DNA of 64,000 nt from Affinibrenneria salicis (GTDB lineage Bacteria > Pseudomonadota > Gammaproteobacteria > Enterobacterales > Enterobacteriaceae): NCBI RefSeq assembly GCF_008710095.1, contig NZ_VYKJ01000020.1:4280-68279 (forward strand). The letters run 5' to 3'. Below the pieces are notes generated by a model, which was not told the origin of the DNA, searched no databases, and saw only the letters and a list, made by a program, of their open reading frames with translations. Made by a program: the position numbers and the translations under genes. Below, in pieces: positions 10,527-20,790 of this stretch (position 1 is the stretch's first letter; each line of letters begins with the position of its first letter).

Positions 10527-11891
10527 TTATTCAAACAGGCTGCCGTGCAGCGTGCGCACCACCCGTTCCGCGTCTTCGCCGGGCACCAGGAAGCACAGGT
10601 TGTGGCTGCTGGCGCCGTAACAGATCAGGCGGATATTGAACGGCTCCAGCACGCCAAACACCTCTTTACCGACGCCGCAGGCCTGCGACAGTTCATTGCC
10701 GATCAGCGCCACCAGCGACAGATTTTCTTCCACCTGCACGCGGCACAGGGAGGACAGTTCGGTTAACAGCGAACTGGAGAGCAGACTGCCGTTGGTCGAG
10801 GTGGAGCCGGTCGTGTCCAGCGTCAGGGCCACGTTGACTTCCGAGGTGGTGATCAGGTCGACGGAAATATTGTGGCGCGCCAGCGTGTTGAAAACTTCGG
10901 CCAGAAAACCGCGCGCGTGCAGCATATTCAGGCTGTGCAGCGTCAGCAGGGTTTGCCTGCGGCGCAGGGCCAGCGCGCGGAACAGCGGCGGGTTGTCGGT
11001 CTGGTTGCAGACCAGGGTGCCGCCGGCGGCCGGATCTTTGCTGGAGCCGACGAATACCGGGATATCGCTGCGTACGGCGGGCAGGATGGTGGCCGGATGC
11101 AGCACTTTGGCGCCAAAGGTCGCCATTTCCGCCGCTTCTTCGAAGGTGATCTGGTCGATGCGTTTCGCCGCAGGCGCCACGCGCGGATCGGTGGTGTAGA
11201 TACCGGGCACGTCGGTCCAGATATCAATGCGGCTGGCGTTGAGCGCTTCGCCGAGCAGCGCGGCGGTGTAATCGCTGCCGCCGCGGCCCAGAGTCGTGGT
11301 GCGGCCTTTGGCTTCGCTGCCGATAAAGCCCTGGGTGATGATCAGACTTTGCGCCAGACGCGGCTGCAACAGGCTTTGGGTTAGTTCGTTGAGCGCCGCG
11401 CAATCCGGTTCGGCGCGACCGAAGCGGTCGTCCGTGCGCATAATCTTACGCACATCGAACCATTCGGCGGCGATGGCGCGCTGGCGCAGAATTTCCACGA
11501 ACAGCAGCGTGGACATCAGTTCACCGTGGCTGACCAGCTCATCGGTCAGCGCCGGCGAGGTGGCCAGCGCCGCCGCTTCGGACAGCGTGGTGATATTCTC
11601 CAGCATCCGGTCGATCTCTTCGCGGATGACCGCGGCGCTATCCAGACGGTCGATGATGGCGTACTGAATACGGCGGATATTCGCCAGGCTGTCGGCGCGC
11701 TGTTCGGCGTTGCAGCCTTCGGCCAGCGCGACCAGCAGATTAGTCACGCCGGCGGAAGCCGACAGGACGACGACGCGCACCGCCGGGTTAGACAGAACGA
11801 CATCGGCGCTGCGATTCATCGCGTCATAATCCGCGACGCTGGTGCCGCCAAATTTGGCAATAATCAGTGAGTTGTTGTTTGTTGCAGACAT
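10527..11891 (-). CDS. lysC: Lysine-sensitive aspartokinase III
   Basis: LysC phosphorylates aspartate, the first step towards lysine, threonine and methionine, and is inhibited by lysine. The kinase domain begins with KFGGTSVADYDAMNRSAD and holds GRGGSDYTAALLGEAL. Two ACT domains follow after about residue 310 (HSLNMLHARGFLAEVF and SLVALIGNELSQACGVG). The start at MSATNNNSLIIAKFGG is preferred over a start 22 codons upstream, because it matches the E. coli N-terminus and has GAGG ten bases before it. The resulting length is 454 residues. A lysine riboswitch in the leader gives a second layer of lysine control. Confidence 0.96.
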   Translation of the reverse strand: MSATNNNSLIIAKFGGTSVADYDAMNRSADVVLSNPAVRVVVLSASAGVTNLLVALAEGCNAEQRADSLANIRRIQYAIIDRLDSAAVIREEIDRMLENITTLSEAAALATSPALTDELVSHGELMSTLLFVEILRQRAIAAEWFDVRKIMRTDDRFGRAEPDCAALNELTQSLLQPRLAQSLIITQGFIGSEAKGRTTTLGRGGSDYTAALLGEALNASRIDIWTDVPGIYTTDPRVAPAAKRIDQITFEEAAEMATFGAKVLHPATILPAVRSDIPVFVGSSKDPAAGGTLVCNQTDNPPLFRALALRRRQTLLTLHSLNMLHARGFLAEVFNTLARHNISVDLITTSEVNVALTLDTTGSTSTNGSLLSSSLLTELSSLCRVQVEENLSLVALIGNELSQACGVGKEVFGVLEPFNIRLICYGASSHNLCFLVPGEDAERVVRTLHGSLFE

Positions 11892-12013
11892 TTCAAAGAA
11901 ACCTCGTGTCAGGGGCGCTAATTTTGCAGTTAGCTGTCCATTTATCAGCCTTGGCACAAGGAAAGAGCGGTAAGCAGGGAGCAGGCGTAGAAATAAAGAA
12001 AACTACGGTACAC

Positions 12014-12202
12014 CCAGAAGCGCTCCACCTTGCTGTACACCCGCGCAGCGCGTGTACCCTGGTGACAACCCAGGGGATTCAGCCCCTGTGGTCGATGCAG
12101 TGAATACCGTTGTTCACTTCATCTCGGCGCCGCTCCCCCTCGGATATCATCACTGGATAACGGCTCCTCTGATATCTTACCTGGGCAACGCTCCTCTTCT
12201 GG
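12014..12202 (-). ncRNA. Lysine riboswitch (L box) in the lysC leader
   Basis: On the minus strand the leader contains CCAGAAGAGG at its 5' side and CTTCTGG at its 3' side, which pair as P1. Between them are the L-box landmarks GCGTTGCCCAGGTAA, GAGGAGCC and GGGGCTGAATCCCCTGGG followed by TTGTCACCAG, very close to the E. coli lysC leader. Lysine binding is known to reduce lysC expression through this element. The expression platform lies between 12013 and the lysC start; I see no strong intrinsic terminator there, which fits translational control as in E. coli. Confidence 0.93.
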
Positions 12203-12234
12203 CTTGAGAATAACCCTTCGGCATACTCAAGTAG

Positions 12235-14034
<1,800 letters not shown>

Positions 14035-14046
14035 GCTCGTCTGAAT

Positions 14047-14080
14047 AAAAAACGGGCTGAGTTATCTCAGCCCGTTTTTT
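14047..14080 (+). terminator. Intrinsic terminator of pgi
   Basis: A perfect 15-base inverted repeat (aaaaaacgggctgag / ctcagcccgtttttt) with a four-base TTAT loop ends in a run of T, 13 bp after the pgi stop. Confidence 0.93.
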
Positions 14081-14084
14081 ATTA

Positions 14085-14703
14085 TCACTCTTAAACCACC
14101 TCCTGTGGAGGTGGTGATCGTTCCTGTGGGGCTTTGCCCGCAGGATGCTCATGCTAAATACTGCCCCAGTTTGTTACCAGCAAATCAAGGGGGTAAATAG
14201 CATGAGCAGATACGGATCCGCTTCACACGGATTCCATCGCTGTCAGTATCATCTCGTCTGGACCCCGAAGTACAGAGACAAAATCCTTAAAGGCAATCTC
14301 GGGAAAGATCTATACCCAGGCATTTATGTTTATTGCAGTATGAAGAAATGCACGGTTGTAGATCTCAATGTGCAGAGAGGTCATGTGCATTTGGTGGCGA
14401 GAACAGCGCCGGGCCTGAGTGTTTCAGACCTGATGGGTTTTGTGAAAGGACGAACAGCGATAAGGCTGTTCGCAAAATTTCCCTGTCTGAGAAAGAAAAA
14501 ATTGTGGGGAAACCACTTCTGGCAAAGAGAATATTTCGTGGACCCGGCAGGCGCGAACGAAGAGATTATTCGCAGATATATCAGGTATCAGGACAAAGTA
14601 GCGAAAGCGGAAGCGGAAAGACACATGCAACCGGGGTTGGAAGAATAGTGTTGAAGCCCCCTGTTAGGGGGCCGTGTCAAAGCCGCCTTGTATGAAGGCG
14701 GCC
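14085..14703 (+). mobile_element. IS200/IS605-family insertion sequence (IS200 group)
   Basis: The element contains one Y1 transposase gene and stem-loops at both ends, as expected for single-strand transposing IS200-type elements. Left hairpins are at 14095-14115 (accacctcctgtggaggtggt is 21 bases; arms accacctcc/ggaggtggt) and 14123-14144. Right hairpins are at 14657-14673 and 14683-14703. The exact cleavage ends cannot be read without a reference, so the limits are approximate. It sits between the pgi terminator and the end of wzi and does not interrupt either. The last hairpin may also serve as the wzi terminator. Confidence 0.85.
14202..14648 (+). CDS. tnpA: IS200-type Y1 transposase
   Basis: TnpA of the IS200/IS605 family is a small HUH single-strand nuclease that excises and inserts the element. 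The 148-residue product has the HUH pair in RGHVHLVA, the conserved FHRCQYHLVWTPKYR start and GNHFWQREYFVD. The catalytic tyrosine lies in EEIIRRYIRYQ. The start at 14202 (MSRYGSASHG) matches usual IS200 transposases; upstream in-frame codons lie in the leader hairpin. Most relatives have Asp-His-Val-His at the HUH site, whereas here a glycine precedes the first histidine. All catalytic residues seem present, so the copy may be active. Confidence 0.92.
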   Translation: MSRYGSASHGFHRCQYHLVWTPKYRDKILKGNLGKDLYPGIYVYCSMKKCTVVDLNVQRGHVHLVARTAPGLSVSDLMGFVKGRTAIRLFAKFPCLRKKKLWGNHFWQREYFVDPAGANEEIIRRYIRYQDKVAKAEAERHMQPGLEE

Positions 14704-14714
14704 CTGTGCTTCGG

Positions 14715-16145
14715 TTACAGATTGATTGGGATTTCGATGCCCACACCGGCGCCGACATCGTCGCTGGTGCTGTGGTCGCTGTCGGTATACCACAGTCTGG
14801 TATCAAACTTCACTTTCGACTGGAAGTCGTAGCCCCAGCCCAGTTCGATGCCCTTCAGCGTATCGGCGCGTGGGAACGCCTGATTGATTCTTTGGTTGCG
14901 CGGGTTAACCTTCGCGTACATCATGCGCGTGCTCCAGCGCTGACCGTCGTCCAGCGCCAGTTCCACCCGGCCGGACAGGGTTTGCGCATCGCCGCCCGCG
15001 GCGTAGCCTAAAGGATAGCCCTGTTGATAATAGCCGTCCGTGTAGATGTGGTGAGCATAGGTATAGCCGTCGCTGTTGCCGCTGGCGCGGGTATCGGCGG
15101 TCTCAATACTCCAGTTAATGGTCGAGGTGCCCCATTCCGGGTGGCCTTCGAGACCCAGCAGATAGGAATTACGCGAGGGCAGAAAGCCGGCCTCGTCCTC
15201 CCCGACTAACTGACCGTACAGGCTGACGGGGATACCGATCAGCGGCTGCATTTTCAATTTGAAATCGAAACCGGCCAGCTGGTTGCCTGGCTCATCCGCG
15301 GTGCCGGTATTGTCCTTGCCGGCAACGCCGTCCCAGAACGAGCCCCACGAGCGGGGACGGCCCTGCCCGCCCCACTGCATAACGCGCGACGCGCCCAGTT
15401 CGACGAAGTTGGTGGGCATCATAGTGAAACGACCGCCAATCAGTTTAGCGTCAGGCACGGCCGAGTACTGTTCCAACTGACCGGCGGAGATCTGATACTG
15501 CCAGCGGCCAATCCAGGACAACCAGGGCGTTTCGAACGGCGACTGATCGGCGCGCTGTAGGATAAAGCCGGTCACCGGTCGGGCGGAGTCGGAGCGAATC
15601 AGGCTGCCTTCATAGCCGGGGCCCCACCACTGAGAAACCTTACCGAACGATAACCACTGATTGAACACTTTTACCGCGCCGTAGGAGCCGTCCATATTCC
15701 AGCGCGAGCCGTCGCTGATCCGCTGATCGCCTTCAACCGTCCCTTTAAGATTGACGTCCCAGAACTCATCGCTGGCGCCGGCCGCCACGGATAAGGCGTG
15801 ATCGCTGGAGTGGCGGTCTGCAAAACCCTGCGGCAGGCCGGGCTTATCCGTCGACGTATGGGCGCTCAGACGCACATTGGCTTTCAGATCGCTTACCTGG
15901 CGCTGAACGCGAGTGATTACATTTTTTTCGGCCTCGGTGACCGGTTTCGCCTGGGCAAGGACGGAATCGATCTCTTCCTGACTGAGCGGCCAGGTCGACA
16001 GACTCACATTGATAACGCCGCGATCCGAAAGCCAGGCGAGGTCATTACGTAATGCGTTATCGGGGGCGACCAGGCCCGCGGCCTGACTGGCGGACAGATA
16101 AAAAAGCATACTGGCGCCCGCCAGCAGAGTCAGTCTTGTGCGCAT
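14715..16145 (-). CDS. wzi: Capsule assembly outer-membrane protein, Wzi family
   Basis: Wzi is an outer-membrane beta-barrel that helps attach group 1 capsular polysaccharide to the cell surface. The 476-residue product begins with a signal peptide (MRTRLTLLAGASMLFYLSAS, cleavage near QAA). It has the family opening APDNALRNDLAWLSDRGVINVS and GKVSQWWGPGYEGSL, and ends in a beta-strand tail. The start MRTRLTLL is chosen because of the upstream AAGGAAAT and signal peptide; an earlier ATG 44 codons upstream lacks both. No capsule synthesis genes lie next to it, so it is an orphan copy here. Confidence 0.9.
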   Translation of the reverse strand: MRTRLTLLAGASMLFYLSASQAAGLVAPDNALRNDLAWLSDRGVINVSLSTWPLSQEEIDSVLAQAKPVTEAEKNVITRVQRQVSDLKANVRLSAHTSTDKPGLPQGFADRHSSDHALSVAAGASDEFWDVNLKGTVEGDQRISDGSRWNMDGSYGAVKVFNQWLSFGKVSQWWGPGYEGSLIRSDSARPVTGFILQRADQSPFETPWLSWIGRWQYQISAGQLEQYSAVPDAKLIGGRFTMMPTNFVELGASRVMQWGGQGRPRSWGSFWDGVAGKDNTGTADEPGNQLAGFDFKLKMQPLIGIPVSLYGQLVGEDEAGFLPSRNSYLLGLEGHPEWGTSTINWSIETADTRASGNSDGYTYAHHIYTDGYYQQGYPLGYAAGGDAQTLSGRVELALDDGQRWSTRMMYAKVNPRNQRINQAFPRADTLKGIELGWGYDFQSKVKFDTRLWYTDSDHSTSDDVGAGVGIEIPINL

Positions 16146-16631
16146 TGTGTTGATTTCCTTTGTATTATTAAAATTTATTTCTACTCTTGTTTGTTTGCCC
16201 GGCTCGTTTAAGCGTAGATTGAATTCAGGAGCGCGACAAATATACCCAAGGGATTTAAGGTTGCATAAAGGCGACATACCCGCAGCCAGAGGATTCCGGA
16301 TGCAAAAGGACGACCCTTTATAGTGATAGCACGAATAATACAGTGATTAATCTTGTTTAAACAACGCCGATCACTTTTTAAGAAAATGCCTGGAAATATT
16401 TTATTGTTTGTATTTCCGCAATATTCATACCGGCGACCGCAGGCCGTGCGCGACGGCGCGCACGGCGGAGCCGCAACGGCATGGCGTAACTATTCGCGCG
16501 GCTTGAAATCTATCGGCTATATGCCATGCTGGGCACGGGCATTTATCCGCGCTAAACGTTAGCATCATGAGCGCAAGATACCGTCGGCCGACCGGCTGGG
16601 CGGAATAATAACTGAGTCACGGAGAGGAAAA
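16146..16631. other. Intergenic region between wzi and the YjeI-like gene
   Basis: About 485 bp of divergent promoter DNA. Short open frames occur but none has a ribosome site or recognisable product. The part from 16320 to 16410 is AT-rich and probably holds the wzi promoter. Confidence 0.5.
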
Positions 16632-16979
16632 ATGCGAATCGCGATACTATGCGGCGCTGCCGCAGCATTATTATTGCTGGCGGGCTGTACCACGACCAAA
16701 CAGCCCGTGAGCGCCGCCGCGCAGGCGGTCGCCTTTACTGATAAGCAACCTGGCGCCGAATGTCGGCTGCTGGGCCAGGTTACGGGAACTCAGTCTAACT
16801 GGCTGTCCGGCCATAATGAGGGCCAGTCGACGCGCGGCGCAGAGAGCGATCTGCGTAACAATACCGTCGCGATGGGCGGCAATGTGGTTTACGGCGTGAC
16901 GACGCCCAGCGAAAACTTCTGGTCGAGTTTTGCCCCGCTGGATACCAAAATGCAGGGACAGGCTTATCATTGTCCTTAA
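16632..16979 (+). CDS. yjeI: DUF4156 lipoprotein, YjeI-like
   Basis: This is a 115-residue predicted outer-membrane lipoprotein of unknown function. It has a lipoprotein signal (LLLLAGC lipobox, mature N-terminus at Cys19) and the DUF4156 pattern, with QPGAECRLLGQVTGTQSNWLS, SDLRNNTVAMGGNVVYG and a closing Tyr-His-Cys-Pro. It resembles E. coli YjeI, which also lies close to epmB. A good ribosome site (ggagaggaaaa) precedes the ATG. The role is not known. Confidence 0.9.
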   Translation: MRIAILCGAAAALLLLAGCTTTKQPVSAAAQAVAFTDKQPGAECRLLGQVTGTQSNWLSGHNEGQSTRGAESDLRNNTVAMGGNVVYGVTTPSENFWSSFAPLDTKMQGQAYHCP

Positions 16980-17014
16980 GACCGCGTAGCGCCGGCCCGG
17001 GAGTGGCGTCAGCG

Positions 17015-18043
17015 TTAATCCTGCGCCATGCCTAAATCCAGCGGTGTTTTGCTGGCTTCGCCGCCGATCTCGCGCGCGAGGCGCGGCACCAGATAGCCCG
17101 ATACGCGCGTTAACAGCGTTTTAATCAGCATGCGGGCTTCATTATCATCGACCAGAAAATGGGCGGCGCCCTGTACCTTATCCAGCACGTGCAGATAATA
17201 GGGCAGGATGCCCGCGTCAAACAGCGCATGGCTGAGCGCGGCCAGCGCGTCGGCATCGTTATTCACGCCGCGCAGCAGCACGCTTTGATTGAGCAGCGTG
17301 ACGCCCGCCCGGCGCAAGCGGCGCATGGCCTGGCGCAGGTCGTCATCGATCTCGTTCGCGTGGTTGATATGGGTGACCAGGATAATCTGCAGACGGGAAG
17401 CGGCGAAGCGCCGGCACAGCGCCTCGGTAATGCGCGCCGGAATGACCACCGGCAGCCTGCTGTGAATACGCAGGCGCCGGATATGAGGGATCTGCTCGAT
17501 CGCGTCGATCAGCCAGTCCAGCTCATGATCTTTGGCCATCATCGGGTCGCCGCCGGAAAAAATAATTTCATCCAGTTCGCCGTGCTGGCGGATGTAGTCC
17601 AGCGCCAGCCGCCAGTTTGTTTTATTGCCCTGATTATCCTGATAGGGGAAGTGACGGCGGAAACAGTAACGGCAATTCACCGCGCAGCCGCCCTTTACCA
17701 GCAGCAGCGCGCGATTATGATATTTGTGCAGCAGGCCCGGCACCACGCTATCCTGTTCTTGCAGCGGGTCGGGGCTAAAGCCGGGCGCGGCGAAAAACTC
17801 CTCCCGCGCGGTTAAGACCTGAAGCAGCAGCGGATCCCGGGCATCGCCTCTTTGCATGCGCGCGGCAAAAGCCCTGGGCACGCGCAGGGGGAAAAGTTTT
17901 CTGGCATCGCTCCCTTGTCGCAGTATCGGATGGTCGTTCAGCGCCAGAAGGCGCAATAATTCCTCCGGATCGGTAATTACGTCCGCAAGTTGCTGCAACC
18001 AATCTTCTCTGGAAGGGGTATTTAGGGTTACAATGTGTGCCAT
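17015..18043 (-). CDS. epmB: EF-P beta-lysylation protein (lysine 2,3-aminomutase type)
   Basis: EpmB is a radical SAM enzyme that converts (S)-alpha-lysine to (R)-beta-lysine, the form EpmA attaches to elongation factor P. The 342-residue protein has the radical SAM cysteines in CAVNCRYCFRRHFPY (CxxxCxxC) and the aminomutase stretch FSGGDPMMAKDHELDWL. The C-terminal part holds PYYLHVLDKVQGAAHF. The start MAHIVTLNTPSREDWL matches E. coli; the ATG eight codons upstream is less likely. It is divergent from efp with 39 bp between the two starts, the conserved layout. Confidence 0.96.
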   Translation of the reverse strand: MAHIVTLNTPSREDWLQQLADVITDPEELLRLLALNDHPILRQGSDARKLFPLRVPRAFAARMQRGDARDPLLLQVLTAREEFFAAPGFSPDPLQEQDSVVPGLLHKYHNRALLLVKGGCAVNCRYCFRRHFPYQDNQGNKTNWRLALDYIRQHGELDEIIFSGGDPMMAKDHELDWLIDAIEQIPHIRRLRIHSRLPVVIPARITEALCRRFAASRLQIILVTHINHANEIDDDLRQAMRRLRRAGVTLLNQSVLLRGVNNDADALAALSHALFDAGILPYYLHVLDKVQGAAHFLVDDNEARMLIKTLLTRVSGYLVPRLAREIGGEASKTPLDLGMAQD

Positions 18044-18082
18044 TTTTTGGCTTCGTATCAGTATCAAATTTAGAGGGCCTTT

Positions 18083-18649
18083 ATGGCGACTTATTTTAGC
18101 AACGATTTCCGTTCCGGTCTTAAAATCATGTTCGAAGGCGAACCTTACGCCGTTGAATCCAGTGAATTCGTCAAGCCGGGCAAAGGCCAGGCGTTCGCAC
18201 GCGTGAAGATGCGTCGTTTACTGACCGGAAAGTTGATCGAAAAAACCTTCAAATCCACCGACTCCGCCGAAGGCGCCGATGTGATGGATATGAACCTGAC
18301 TTACCTGTACAACGACGGTGAGTTCTGGCATTTCATGAACAATGAAACGTTCGAACAGCTGGCCGCCGATGAGAAAGCCGTTGGCGACAACGCGAAATGG
18401 TTGCTCGACCAGGCTGAATGTATCGTAACGTTGTGGAACGGTCAGCCGATCTCCGTAACGCCGCCGAACTTTGTTGAACTGGAAATCGTCGATACCGATC
18501 CCGGCCTGAAAGGCGATACCGCAGGTACCGGCGGCAAACCGGCTACTCTGACCACCGGCGCGGTCGTTAAAGTTCCGCTGTTTGTGCAGATTGGCGAAGT
18601 GATCAAAGTCGACACCCGCTCCGGGGAATACGTCGCTCGCGTTAAATAA
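18083..18649 (+). CDS. efp: Elongation factor P
   Basis: EF-P rescues ribosomes stalled at consecutive prolines. The 188-residue protein has the usual three OB-like domains. The modification loop is [17 protein letters not shown], with the lysine in PGKGQ (Lys34 by E. coli numbering) as the beta-lysylation target. Both modifying enzymes are encoded in this window (epmB beside it, epmA about 4.3 kb away). An intrinsic terminator follows directly. Confidence 0.97.
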   Translation: MATYFSNDFRSGLKIMFEGEPYAVESSEFVKPGKGQAFARVKMRRLLTGKLIEKTFKSTDSAEGADVMDMNLTYLYNDGEFWHFMNNETFEQLAADEKAVGDNAKWLLDQAECIVTLWNGQPISVTPPNFVELEIVDTDPGLKGDTAGTGGKPATLTTGAVVKVPLFVQIGEVIKVDTRSGEYVARVK

Positions 18650-18660
18650 TGTCTTGTTTT

Positions 18661-18692
18661 AAAAAACCGCCGCCATTATGGCGGTTTTTTTT
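18661..18692 (+). terminator. Intrinsic terminator of efp
   Basis: The arms aaaaaaccgcc and ggcggtttttt flank an eight-base loop and end in a T run, 12 bp after the efp stop. Confidence 0.93.
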
Positions 18693-18783
18693 GCCTGAAA
18701 CCGGCCAATTTCTTCATTAATATAAAAAATGTCACGCCACAATTAATATTGACTACGCTTAAAGGGCAGTGTTTCTTAATCAT

Positions 18784-19037
18784 TATACCCTTGATACTTC
18801 AGGCTGCAGGTGTGTCGGTTTTGTTCCTCGCCCTTGCCGGGCCGCCGCCAGAGGCGTTCAAATCTGCTCCCGGCAGATTTGTCGCTCGCTCCGGTCGCAT
18901 ACTGCGGTAAGTGACCGGGGATAAATGAGAGACATCCTGTCTCTCACCGAAGGCCAGCCGTTGGCTGGACAAATTCGTTGCCGACGAATTTGTCGCTGCG
19001 CCACCGCCTTGCTGCAATTCGAATTATTTGGGGTATA
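18784..19037. repeat. MITE-like intergenic repeat with internal hairpins
   Basis: A 254-bp non-coding block is bounded by inverted TATACCC (18784-18790) and GGGTATA (19031-19037). Inside are two hairpin modules of the same design: aaatctgctcccggcagattt near 18859 (arms aaatctgc/gcagattt) and aaattcgttgccgacgaattt near 18970, each followed by gtcgct. A related set of modules lies at 40671-40810, and a second element with the same ends lies at 41282-41453. It contains no gene. The family name is not known to me; it looks like a non-autonomous repeat. Confidence 0.6.
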
Positions 19038-19068
19038 GAAGCCGGTTCTCATACAGAAGGAATTGCTC

Positions 19069-19200
19069 ATGTTGAAGAAAAGTCTTGTCGCTATTTTCTC
19101 CGTATTAGTTCTGACGGCCGTGGTCGGATGCAATACCACTCAGGGTATTGGCAAAGATGTTCAGGCCGGCGGAGAAGCGATCCAGCGCAGCGCGCAGTAA
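19069..19200 (+). CDS. ecnB: Entericidin A/B family lipoprotein
   Basis: The 43-residue peptide MLKKSLVAIFSVLVLTAVVG then Cys is a lipoprotein signal with lipobox VVGC, followed by NTTQGIGKDVQAGGEAIQRS. It closely resembles E. coli EcnB, the bacteriolytic half of the entericidin pair; EcnA is its antidote in E. coli. A strong ribosome site (agaagga) lies 8 bases before the ATG. Only one entericidin is present here. Its position between efp and frd is as in E. coli, where ecnAB lie near efp. I am confident of the family, less so of A against B. Confidence 0.88.
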   Translation: MLKKSLVAIFSVLVLTAVVGCNTTQGIGKDVQAGGEAIQRSAQ

Positions 19201-19236
19201 CCTGTTTCCTGCTGAACGCGGAGCGGGAAGAACAAA

Positions 19237-19258
19237 ACGGCCCGCGCAGGCGGGCCGT
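19237..19258 (-). terminator. Terminator after frdABCD
   Basis: A nine-base stem (acggcccgc / gcgggccgt) with a four-base loop lies just past the frdD stop. Read on the minus strand it is followed by TTTTG. It may also serve the convergent entericidin gene. Confidence 0.8.
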
Positions 19259-19275
19259 GAATGAGGTAGCGTAAT

Positions 19276-19632
19276 TTACAGCGTCACAACGCCGATAATC
19301 GCGACTACGCTCAGAATGGCGGCAAGGCCGTAGAATACCCATTTGCCGGCGGGAACATGAATTTTCACATCGTGCATGGCGTGGTGAAGACGGTGTAACC
19401 CACACCATATCGGCAGAATAATCATCAGCAGCAAGAAAAGGCGGCCAATAAGACTCTGGCTAAAAGCCGCGATACGTTCGTAGCTCAATGCCTCCGGGAA
19501 CAGCCCTAACGGCAGCAGGATGCCCACCAGCAGGATGATGACGGGCGAGAAAAAAGCGGTCCACATGCCGCCGGCGCCGAACAATGCCCAGAACGGCGGT
19601 TCATCGGATCGTTTTGGCGTTTGATTAATCAC
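19276..19632 (-). CDS. frdD: Fumarate reductase membrane anchor subunit D
   Basis: FrdD with FrdC anchors the fumarate reductase catalytic subunits in the inner membrane and binds menaquinol. The 118-residue product has three hydrophobic helices and the conserved stretches [18 protein letters not shown] and [19 protein letters not shown]. The start is taken as GTG at 19632 ([12 protein letters not shown]), because AGGAG lies 7 bases upstream and the E. coli protein starts at the equivalent residue; the ATG 24 codons upstream would extend into frdC. It is the last gene of frdABCD. Confidence 0.95.
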   Translation of the reverse strand: MINQTPKRSDEPPFWALFGAGGMWTAFFSPVIILLVGILLPLGLFPEALSYERIAAFSQSLIGRLFLLLMIILPIWCGLHRLHHAMHDVKIHVPAGKWVFYGLAAILSVVAIIGVVTL

Positions 19633-19646
19633 GTTATTTCTCCTGG

Positions 19647-20042
19647 TCAATAGAGTAAGGCGATAGCCAGCACGGCCACCGTGATGATAACGGTGACGAG
19701 CCATAACCCCCGCACTATGGGCTCCGGCGCCATTTTTTCATCCTTCACCACGATGATGCTGGCCTTAGGCGCCAGATCAAACCAGGTTTTGGTATGCAGC
19801 GCCGCCGCCAGCAGGGCGATGACGTTGATGAGCAACACCAGCGGATTTTGCAGGAAGCCGACAAAGCCCGCCCAGCCTTCCGGCCCGTTTTTTAGCGCGA
19901 ATACGCCGTACATCAGCACGATACTGAACCAGACCGCCGGCAGCGCCGTCCCTTCCCGTAGCATATAAAAGCGATAGAACCCCAGCTTTTGCCACCAGGT
20001 CGGCGACATCTCGCGGACATAAACTTTACGTTTGGATGTCAT
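19647..20042 (-). CDS. frdC: Fumarate reductase membrane anchor subunit C
   Basis: FrdC is the second quinone-binding membrane anchor of fumarate reductase. The product of about 131 residues has three transmembrane helices with [18 protein letters not shown] (quinone-site Glu29 region) and [13 protein letters not shown]. Two adjacent ATG codons compete at 20042 and 20045; GAGGAAGGG lies just upstream of both, and the shorter form matches E. coli. Spacing to frdB is about 10 bp, consistent with one mRNA. Confidence 0.95.
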   Translation of the reverse strand: MTSKRKVYVREMSPTWWQKLGFYRFYMLREGTALPAVWFSIVLMYGVFALKNGPEGWAGFVGFLQNPLVLLINVIALLAAALHTKTWFDLAPKASIIVVKDEKMAPEPIVRGLWLVTVIITVAVLAIALLY

Positions 20043-20055
20043 CATTGTCCCTTCC

Positions 20056-20790
20056 TCATTGCGGTTTCAACGTGGCGATCATGAAGTCCTTCATGCTTTC
20101 GACCTTACCCTGCTGAATCGCGGCGGCAGGATCGACATGCTTCGGACAGACCTCGGAGCAGTAACCGACAAAAGTACAGCTCCAGACCCCGTTGTTGCCA
20201 TTAATCTGCGGCATACGCTCTTTCTTGCCGTGGTCGCGGTTATCCAGATTGTAGCGGTGCGCCAGCGTGATGGCCGCCGGGCCGATGAACTCCGGATTCA
20301 GGCCGAACTGCGGACAGGCGGCGTAGCAGAGGCCGCAGTTAATGCAGCCGGAGAACTGATGGTATTTGGCCATCTGCGCCGGCGTCTGCGTGTTGGTGCC
20401 GTCGGCCGGTTTGCGATCGTTGCCGATGATCCAGGGCTTAATCGCTTCCAGGCTTTCGATGAAATGGGTCATATCCACGATCAGATCGCGCTCGATCGGG
20501 AAGTTGCCCAGCGCCTCGACGCGCATGCCGTTGGCGTAATCGCGCAGAAACGTTTTGCAGGCCAGTTTCGGCACCTTGTTGACCATCATGCCGCAGGAGC
20601 CGCAGATAGCCATACGGCACGACCAGCGATAAGAGAGGCTCGGCGCCAGGTTGTCTTTGATATACCCCAACGCGTCCAGCAGCGACGTTTGCTTGTTGTA
20701 CGGCACCTCGAATGATTCAAAGTACGGCGCGTTATCCTGTTCCGGGTTATAGCGCATGACTTCTACTGTCAAAACTTGCATATCAGCCAT
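20056..20790 (-). CDS. frdB: Fumarate reductase iron-sulfur subunit
   Basis: FrdB carries electrons from menaquinol to FrdA. The 244-residue protein has the [2Fe-2S] cysteines in [14 protein letters not shown] with a later CKTFL, and the [4Fe-4S]/[3Fe-4S] cysteines in [15 protein letters not shown] and [11 protein letters not shown]. The start [11 protein letters not shown] matches E. coli and overlaps the end of frdA by 8 bp, so translation is probably coupled. An ATG 12 codons upstream lies inside frdA and is rejected. Confidence 0.96.
   Translation of the reverse strand: MADMQVLTVEVMRYNPEQDNAPYFESFEVPYNKQTSLLDALGYIKDNLAPSLSYRWSCRMAICGSCGMMVNKVPKLACKTFLRDYANGMRVEALGNFPIERDLIVDMTHFIESLEAIKPWIIGNDRKPADGTNTQTPAQMAKYHQFSGCINCGLCYAACPQFGLNPEFIGPAAITLAHRYNLDNRDHGKKERMPQINGNNGVWSCTFVGYCSEVCPKHVDPAAAIQQGKVESMKDFMIATLKPQ

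Noticed and set aside
11867..12103. Plus-strand frame over the lysC leader
   Set aside because: It overlaps the lysine riboswitch, whose conserved landmarks explain the sequence.
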